Part shown: piece by piece, positions 56,720-64,000 of the stretch
How positions within the stretch are numbered: the first letter of the stretch is position 1
Layout: every line of letters starts with the position of its first letter
Assembly: GCF_008373755.1 (NCBI RefSeq)
Contig: NZ_VUJV01000006.1
Span: 372,001 to 436,000, forward strand
Source of the DNA: Nocardioides humilatus
GTDB taxonomy: Bacteria; Actinomycetota; Actinomycetes; Propionibacteriales; Nocardioidaceae
Direction: 5' to 3'
DNA: 64,000 nucleotides
The notes under the pieces: model-generated
Seen by the model: the letters and a program-made list of their open reading frames with translations, nothing else
Database searches by the model: none
Told to the model about the DNA's origin: nothing
Program-made: the position numbers and the translations under genes

Positions 56720-57079
56720 TTGGCAGGTGGTGGCAACGCGATCCGCGGTAGTCGGGTCGGTGCAGGCCCGATGGGCGAGGCAGAGCGCGGCGAGGCCGCG
56801 CCCCGCCAGGCGGTGACCTACTTCTGCGCGCACGGGCACCGCTCCGTGATCGCCTTCTCGGTCGAGGCCGTCGTGCCCGACTCCTGGGACTGCCCCAAGT
56901 GCGGCCTCCCGGCCGGTCTCGACTCGGAGAACGCCCCGCCGGCGCCGAAGATCGAGCCCTACAAGACCCACCTGGCCTACGTGAAGGAGCGCCGCTCCGA
57001 CAAGGAGGCCGAGGTCATCCTCGACGAGGCGATCCAGCTCCTCCGCTCCCGCCGCAAGTCCGGCGAGATCATTTTCTGA
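56720..57079 (+). CDS. rbpA: RNA polymerase-binding protein RbpA
   Basis: Actinobacterial transcription activator of 119 aa. The N-terminal tail (GGGNAIRGSRVGAGPMGE) and zinc-binding core (YFCAHGH, DCPKCGLPAG) are diagnostic; the C-terminal sigma-interacting helix is KTHLAYVKERRS. It stabilises the sigma-A open complex. The start is TTG with GAGGAGAG upstream; no ATG or GTG alternative keeps the conserved N-terminus. Confidence 0.96.
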   Translation: MAGGGNAIRGSRVGAGPMGEAERGEAAPRQAVTYFCAHGHRSVIAFSVEAVVPDSWDCPKCGLPAGLDSENAPPAPKIEPYKTHLAYVKERRSDKEAEVILDEAIQLLRSRRKSGEIIF

Positions 57080-57095
57080 ACTTCTGACCTCTGCG

Positions 57096-57835
57096 TCAGA
57101 GCAGGCTGGCGGCGTCGTGGTCGAGGAACCACGTCGTCTCGGCCGTGCCGCGGACCCCGCGCGCGGGCGTCTCGGCGACGGTGCCGTCCTCGGCGAGCGC
57201 ACGCCGTACGGCGTCTGCCTTCGCGTCGCCGCTGACGAGGAACCACACCGCGGCTGAGTGGGCGAGTGCCTCCAGCGTGAGGGTCACCCGGTGGGGCGGC
57301 GGCTTGGGTGAACCGGTGACGCCGACGGCGATGTCGTGGGCGGTCAGCTGGCTGAACCCGGGGAACAGCGAGGCGATGTGGCCGTCGGGCCCGACGCCGA
57401 GCATCGTCACCAAGAACTCGTGCGCCGCGGAGCCGCGCAGCTCAGCGCCGTAAGAGCGAGCAGCCTCGTCGACCGAGCGGGCCGACGACGGCGACGGCAT
57501 CTCGTGGACGCGGTGCGGCGGCACGCCCAGCACGTCGAGGAACGCGTCTCGGGCCTGGACGGCGTTGCGGTCGGGGGAGTCGCGGTCGACGTAGCGCTCG
57601 TCGCCGAACCAGAAGTCGACGGCGCCCCAGTCGACGCCCGACTCGGGCGCCATTCGGGCGACCTCGCGGTGGATCGCGTCGGCGATGGTGCCGCCGGTGA
57701 GGCAGATGGCCGGCACGTGCCCGGCGGCTTGGCTGTCGGCGATGCGGTTGAGCAGCTCGCCCGCAACCGCGGTCGCGAGCGCCGCGGCGTCGGCGTGGAC
57801 CTCGACGTGCGGCTCGGGGAGGCTGTCGGTCCCGG

Positions 57836-57839
<4 letters not shown>
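57096..57839 (-). CDS. pgl: 6-phosphogluconolactonase
   Basis: DevB-type lactonase of 247 aa ([49 protein letters not shown]). It hydrolyses 6-phosphogluconolactone in the oxidative pentose phosphate pathway. ATG overlaps the pgi stop by 4 bp (ATGA). zwf and opcA, which usually lie between tal and pgl, are absent here. Confidence 0.95.
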
Positions 57840-59482
<1,643 letters not shown>

Positions 59483-59484
59483 GG

Positions 59485-60579
59485 TCAGCTCATCTGACCC
59501 TTGACGGTCTCGAGCAGCTCGATCCACGACGCCTTGAACTTGTCGACGCCCTCCGTCTCGAGCACGGTGAAGACGTCGTCGAGGTCGATGCCCACCGCGG
59601 TGAGCTGGTCGAACAGTGCCTGGGCGTCGTCGGCCCGTCCGGTGACCTGGTCACCCGCGAGCTCGCCGTGGTCGGCGAAGGCGTCCATCGTCTTCTCCGG
59701 CATCGTGTTGACGGTGTCGGCGACCACCAGGTCGGTGACGTAGAGCGTGTCGGGGTAGGCCGGGTTCTTGACGCCCGTCGATGCCCACAGCGGGCGCTGG
59801 ACGTGGGCGCCGACAGCGGCGAGAGCCTGCCACCGCTCGGAGGCGACGACGTCTTGGAAAGCGGTGTAGGCGAGCCGTGCGTTGGCGACGGCGGCCTTGC
59901 CCTGGAGCGCGAGCGCCGCGTCGGATCCGATCTTCTCGAGTCGGGCGTCGATCTCGGTGTCGACCCGGGAGACGAAGAACGACGCGACCGAGCGGATCGT
60001 CGTGAGGTCGACGCCGTTGGCCTGCGCCTGCTCGAGACCGGCGAGGTAGGCGTCCATCACGGCCTGGTAGCGCTCGGTGGAGAAGATCAGCGTCACGTTG
60101 ACGCTGATGCCCTCGGCGATGACGGCGGTGATGGCCGGGAGACCCTCCACCGTCGCGGGGATCTTGATCAGCGCGTTGGGTCGGTCGACCGCGGCCCAGA
60201 GTGCCTTGGCCGACGCGATGGTCGCGTCGGTGTCGTTGGCCAGCGTCGGCTCGACCTCGATCGAGACCCGGCCGTCGTCGGCGGTGCGCTGGGCGACGGG
60301 GGCGAGGATGTCGCACGCCTTGCGGACGTCGTCGGTGGTGAGCTCGAAGATCACCTTGTCGACGTCGGCGCCGTCGGCGACCAGGGCGCGGACCTGCTCG
60401 TCGTAGCGCTCGCCGTTGGAGATGGCGCCCGCGAAGATCGTCGGGTTGGTGGTCACCCCGACCACGGACTTCTCCGCGACGAGCTCGGCCAGGTTGCCGG
60501 TCTCGATCCGCTCGCGTGACAGGTCGTCGAGCCAGATCGACACACCGGCGTCCGCCAGTGCCTTGAGACGTTCACTCAT
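59485..60579 (-). CDS. tal: Transaldolase
   Basis: Class 4-type transaldolase of 364 aa with [12 protein letters not shown], the Schiff-base lysine in [11 protein letters not shown], and [15 protein letters not shown]. It transfers a dihydroxyacetone unit between sugar phosphates. AAGGAG lies before the ATG, 46 bp after tkt. Coupled to pgi by a 2-bp gap. Confidence 0.96.
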   Translation of the reverse strand: MSERLKALADAGVSIWLDDLSRERIETGNLAELVAEKSVVGVTTNPTIFAGAISNGERYDEQVRALVADGADVDKVIFELTTDDVRKACDILAPVAQRTADDGRVSIEVEPTLANDTDATIASAKALWAAVDRPNALIKIPATVEGLPAITAVIAEGISVNVTLIFSTERYQAVMDAYLAGLEQAQANGVDLTTIRSVASFFVSRVDTEIDARLEKIGSDAALALQGKAAVANARLAYTAFQDVVASERWQALAAVGAHVQRPLWASTGVKNPAYPDTLYVTDLVVADTVNTMPEKTMDAFADHGELAGDQVTGRADDAQALFDQLTAVGIDLDDVFTVLETEGVDKFKASWIELLETVKGQMS

Positions 60580-60625
60580 GGGGTTCTCCTTCGTGAGTCT
60601 TGGCTGGTGCGGCCGCCGGGGCTGG

Positions 60626-62737
60626 TTACTTGGCGGCGGCCTCGATGCTGTCCTTGGCGGCCTGGGTGACGGCCTCGGCGGTGATGCCGAACTCCTGGTA
60701 GATCCGGGCGAAGTCGGCAGAGGCGCCGTAGTGCTCGAGGCTGACCGAGCGGCCGGCGTCGCCGACGTACTCGCGCCATCCCTGCCGGATGCCTGCCTCG
60801 ACGCTGACGCGTGCCTTGACCGTCGGCGGCAGCACCTGGTCGCGGTAGGCCTGGGTCTGCTGCTCGAACCACTCGATCGACGGCATCGACACCACCCGGG
60901 CGTTGATGCCTTCGGCGGCGAGCTGCTCGCGCGCCTGGACGGCGAGCTGCACCTCCGAGCCGGTGCCGATCAAGATGACGTCGGGCTCACCGCCGTCGGC
61001 CTCGACCAGGACGTAGCCGCCCTTGGCGACGTGCTCTGTCGTGGCGAACCCGTCCTCGCCACGCGGGAAGACCGGGACGTTCTGCCGCGTGAGGATGAGG
61101 CCGGCCGGCCGGTCGGTGTTCTTGAGGATCTGGTGCCAGGCGGCGACGGTCTCGTTGGCGTCGGCCGGGCGGACGATGTCGAGGCCGGGGATGGCCCGCA
61201 ACGCCCAGAGGTGCTCGACCGGCTGGTGGGTGGGACCGTCCTCGCCCAGACCGATGGAGTCGTGCGTCCAGACATAGACGACCGGCACCTGCATCAGCGC
61301 CGCGACCCGCACGGCTCCGCGCATGTAGTCGGCGAAGGTCAAGAAGGTCCCGCCGAAGACGCGGGTGCCGCCGTGGACCGCGATGCCGTTCATGATCGCG
61401 CCCATGCCGTGCTCGCGGATGCCGAAGTGGAGCACGCGGCCCTGCAGCGGGTCGGCCTGCCACTCCTCGGTCGAGCGATCGGCCGGGAGGAACGACGGCG
61501 CGCCGTTGATCGTGGTGTTGTTGGAGCCGGCGAGGTCGGCCGAGCCGCCCCACAGCTCGGGCATCAGCGGCGCGATCGCGTTGATGACCTTGCCTGAGGC
61601 CGACCGGGTCGCGACGCCCTTGGCGTCGGCGGGGAACGACGGCAGGGCGGCCTCGAGACCGTCCGGGAGCCCGCGCTCCTTCATCCGGTGGAGCAGTGCG
61701 GCGCGGTCGGCGTTGGCCGCAGCCCACTCCTCGTAGCGGCGGTCCCACTCGGCGCCCCACACCTTGCCGCGCTCGAGGAGCGAGCGGGTGTGGCTGATGA
61801 CGTCGTCGGGCACCTCGAAGGCCTGCTCGGGGTCGAAGCCGAGCACCTTCTTGGTCGCGGCGACCTCGTCTGCGCCCAGGGCCGAGCCGTGGGAGGCCTC
61901 GGTGTTCTGCGCGCTGGGGGCGGGCCAGGCGATGATCGTGCGGAGGACGATGAGCGAGGGCCGGTCGGTCACGGCGTCGGCGGCCTGGATCGCGGCGTGC
62001 AGAGCCGGGACGTCCTCGTGGTAGCCGGCCCCGTCGCTGTGGTCGCCGTCCTTGGTCCAGTCGACCGTCTGGACGTGCCAGCCGTAGGCCTCGTAGCGCT
62101 TCGCGACGTCCTCGTTGAAGGCGATGTGGGTGTCGCCCTCGATCGAGATCCGGTTGGCGTCGTAGATGACGGTGAGGTTGCCGAGCTCCTGGGTGCCGGC
62201 GATCGACGACGCCTCGCTGCTCACGCCCTCCTGGAGGTCGCCGTCGGAGGCGATGACGTAGACGTGGTGGTCGAAGAGCGACTCACCCGCGGCGGGCTCG
62301 GGGTCGAGCAGCCCGCGCTCGCGCCGCGCGGCCATCGCCATGCCGACGGCGTTGCTGATGCCCTGGCCCAGCGGGCCGGTGGTGACCTCGACGCCGGCCG
62401 TGTGGCCGAACTCGGGGTGACCGGGCGTCTTGGAGCCCCAGGTGCGCAGCGACTTGAGGTCGTCGAGCTCGAGGCCGAAGCCGCCGAGGTAGAGCTGGGT
62501 GTAGAGCGTGATCGAGCTGTGGCCCGCACTCAGGACGAACCGGTCGCGCGCCATCCAGTCGGGGTCGGCCGGGTCGTGCTTCATGACCTTCTGGAAGAGC
62601 AGGTAGGCCGCGGGCGCGAGGCTCATCGCGGTGCCCGGGTGGCCGTTGCCGACCTTCTGCACGGCGTCCATCGCGAGCACCCTCGCGGTGTCGACGGCCT
62701 TGCGGTCGAGATCGGTCCAGTCCAGCTCCGGAATCAT
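60626..62737 (-). CDS. tkt: Transketolase
   Basis: Thiamine diphosphate enzyme of 703 aa. ThDP-binding [18 protein letters not shown] at the N-terminus, Mg/ThDP region [14 protein letters not shown], and the C-terminal [22 protein letters not shown] pyrimidine-binding part. First gene of tkt-tal-pgi-pgl. The ATG at 62737 has TAGGCT 7 nt upstream, so the operon mRNA is probably leaderless. Confidence 0.97.
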   Translation of the reverse strand: MIPELDWTDLDRKAVDTARVLAMDAVQKVGNGHPGTAMSLAPAAYLLFQKVMKHDPADPDWMARDRFVLSAGHSSITLYTQLYLGGFGLELDDLKSLRTWGSKTPGHPEFGHTAGVEVTTGPLGQGISNAVGMAMAARRERGLLDPEPAAGESLFDHHVYVIASDGDLQEGVSSEASSIAGTQELGNLTVIYDANRISIEGDTHIAFNEDVAKRYEAYGWHVQTVDWTKDGDHSDGAGYHEDVPALHAAIQAADAVTDRPSLIVLRTIIAWPAPSAQNTEASHGSALGADEVAATKKVLGFDPEQAFEVPDDVISHTRSLLERGKVWGAEWDRRYEEWAAANADRAALLHRMKERGLPDGLEAALPSFPADAKGVATRSASGKVINAIAPLMPELWGGSADLAGSNNTTINGAPSFLPADRSTEEWQADPLQGRVLHFGIREHGMGAIMNGIAVHGGTRVFGGTFLTFADYMRGAVRVAALMQVPVVYVWTHDSIGLGEDGPTHQPVEHLWALRAIPGLDIVRPADANETVAAWHQILKNTDRPAGLILTRQNVPVFPRGEDGFATTEHVAKGGYVLVEADGGEPDVILIGTGSEVQLAVQAREQLAAEGINARVVSMPSIEWFEQQTQAYRDQVLPPTVKARVSVEAGIRQGWREYVGDAGRSVSLEHYGASADFARIYQEFGITAEAVTQAAKDSIEAAAK

Positions 62738-62744
62738 GGGTCCG

Positions 62745-62750
62745 AGCCTA
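62745..62750 (-). promoter_or_regulatory. -10 hexamer of the tkt operon
   Basis: On the minus strand TAGGCT lies 7 nt before the tkt ATG. No Shine-Dalgarno sequence is present. Confidence 0.45.
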
Positions 62751-62894
62751 CCGAGGGCGTGATGTACGTCGTCAGCCAGGCAGGACTCAACCGGGGACTC
62801 CACGGGGGACGCAGCCGGTGCCGGGCCGGATGGCGGAACCGGCCCGGAAGATCGGTACACTCAGGCTGCTCTGACCGCTCTTGTGAGGTACTCC

Positions 62895-63869
62895 GTGACG
62901 ACCGTCGAACCTGATCGCCCAGCCGAGCGGCTGGTCGTCGGAGTCAACGGCGTCGTCGAACAGGGCGACCTCGTCGAGCGCGCGTCCGCGCGCGACATCG
63001 TGATGGCCTACGTCGGGCTCACCAAGCCGCGAGTCATCGAGCTCCTGCTGCTGACCACCGTCCCGGTGATGTTCTTCGCCGCCGGCGGGGTGCCGAGCCT
63101 GCGGCTCGTCGCCGCGACCGTCGTCGGAGGTGCCCTCTCGGCGGGCTCCGCCTCGGTCTTCAACTGCGTCTATGACCGCGACATCGACGAGCAGATGCGC
63201 CGCACCCGGCGCCGGGCGCTGCCGCGCCACATCGTCACGCCCCGGGCCGCGCTGATCTTCGGCTTCGTCCTCGGCGTGCTGTCCACGGTCATCCTCTGGG
63301 CGTGGGTCAACGAGCTCTCCGCGGCACTCTCCGTGGGAGCCAACGCCTTCTACGTCTTCGGCTACACGATGCTGCTCAAGCGTCGGACCACCCAGAACAT
63401 CGTCTGGGGCGGCATCGCCGGCTGCTTCCCCGCCCTCATCGGCTGGACCGCGGTCACCGGCGAGCTCGCCTGGGCGCCGATCGTCCTCTTCGCGGTCGTC
63501 TTCTTCTGGACGCCGCCGCACACCTGGGCGCTCGCCCTGCGCTACCGCGACGACTACAAGCAGGTCGACGTGCCGATGCTTCCCGTCGTGCGCTCGGCCC
63601 ACAACGTCGCGGTCCAGATCGTCGTCTACAGCTGGGTCATGGTGGCCACGAGCCTCGTCCTGTGGCCGGTGGCCGACACCGGCCTGATCTACCCGATCGC
63701 CGCCGCCGTCCTCGGCGCGGTGTTCCTCCTTCAGGCCCACCAGCTCGAGCGCCGCGCGCGCGGCACCGAGGACCTCTCGGTGATCCGCCCGATGCACCTG
63801 TTCCACAGCAGCAACCTCTACCTGTCGCTGCTGTTCGTGGCGGTCGCGATCGACCCGCTGCTGCGCTAG
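62895..63869 (+). CDS. ctaB: Protohaem IX farnesyltransferase
   Basis: UbiA-family prenyltransferase of 324 aa with seven to nine helices. Prenyl diphosphate-binding motifs are [12 protein letters not shown] and [12 protein letters not shown]. It makes haem O for cytochrome oxidase. GTG 62895 has GAGG six nt upstream; GTG 62883 is an alternative. TACACT at 62856-62861 could be its -10. Its stop overlaps the stop of convergent ctaA by 2 bp. Confidence 0.95.
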   Translation: MTTVEPDRPAERLVVGVNGVVEQGDLVERASARDIVMAYVGLTKPRVIELLLLTTVPVMFFAAGGVPSLRLVAATVVGGALSAGSASVFNCVYDRDIDEQMRRTRRRALPRHIVTPRAALIFGFVLGVLSTVILWAWVNELSAALSVGANAFYVFGYTMLLKRRTTQNIVWGGIAGCFPALIGWTAVTGELAWAPIVLFAVVFFWTPPHTWALALRYRDDYKQVDVPMLPVVRSAHNVAVQIVVYSWVMVATSLVLWPVADTGLIYPIAAAVLGAVFLLQAHQLERRARGTEDLSVIRPMHLFHSSNLYLSLLFVAVAIDPLLR

Positions 63870-64000
63870 TTCGTACGACGGGCGCGGGTCGAGAGCACGA
63901 CCCACGCCAGCGACGCCGCGGTGAGTGCCGCGCCGAGCATGTGCAGCAGAACCAGGGCGACCGGGAGGTCGAGGAAGTACTGCGTGAAGCCGATCGCGCC
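63866..64000 (-). CDS. ctaA: Haem A synthase CtaA/COX15, C-terminal fragment
   Basis: The last 44 residues run off the window edge: [20 protein letters not shown], a final transmembrane helix, and a basic tail ending STRARRTN. GxxQYFxDLP and HMLGA match the C-terminal part of CtaA, which converts haem O to haem A, the step after CtaB. Truncated by the window, not by mutation. Confidence 0.88.
   Translation of the reverse strand, partial: GAIGFTQYFLDLPVALVLLHMLGAALTAASLAWVVLSTRARRTN

Overview
The window is high-GC actinobacterial DNA, most likely from Nocardioides or a close relative (Nocardioidaceae). Three things point there: the gene order uvrC-rapZ-yvcK-whiA-gap-pgk-tpiA-secG-rbpA followed by pgl-pgi-tal-tkt-ctaB-ctaA; WhiA and RbpA, which are actinobacterial; and the GGTTTCGAGG...CCTCAACC palindromic repeats I associate with Nocardioides-type genomes. 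Family names such as FadD19, KshA, Ltp3 and FadE26 come from remembered similarity to Mycobacterium tuberculosis proteins, not from a search.

Layout. 0.1-1.9 kb: a two-component system. 1.96-8.2 kb: a small membrane protein, a cyclase-ATPase-TPR regulator, a PucR-type regulator and a membrane diiron oxygenase/desaturase fused to its own reductase and ferredoxin. 8.1-13.9 kb: envelope and secreted proteins (gluzincin metallopeptidase, lipoprotein, ELWxSDGT/RTX repeat protein). 14.3-15.1 kb: methionine aminopeptidase beside palindromic repeats.

15.2-35 kb is part of a steroid/cholesterol catabolic locus. It holds echA12-like, ltp3, ltp4, a double-DUF35 protein, an F420-type oxidoreductase, fadD8-like, echA19, fadD19, a nitronate monooxygenase, a secreted LVIVD protein, an acyl-CoA carboxylase beta subunit, fadE27, fadE26, kshA, a 99-aa cysteine protein and kshB. 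Four copies of the KstR operator consensus TNNAACNNGTTNNA sit exactly at the divergent or 5' starts of these operons. Together the genes would activate the steroid side chain (FadD19), dehydrogenate it (FadE26/27), hydrate it (EchA19), cleave it by thiolase/aldolase-type proteins (Ltp3/Ltp4/DUF35), and hydroxylate ring C9 (KshAB).

35-39.3 kb is a three-gene operon (polytopic membrane protein, SDR, EthA-like flavin monooxygenase) with a 27-bp palindrome upstream. 39.5-41.3 kb is a tightly coupled operon (DinB/mycothiol-type protein, metallo-beta-lactamase fold hydrolase, two small membrane proteins). 41.4-46.6 kb holds uvrA, two tandem Rieske lipoproteins and a TPR protein. 46.7-64 kb is core housekeeping, interrupted by one secreted fibronectin-III repeat protein between tpiA and secG. 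The zwf-opcA pair usually found beside pgl is not present there.

Many genes lack a Shine-Dalgarno sequence and instead have a TAnnnT -10 hexamer 6-7 nt before an ATG or GTG, which indicates widespread leaderless transcription; I used this to choose several starts.
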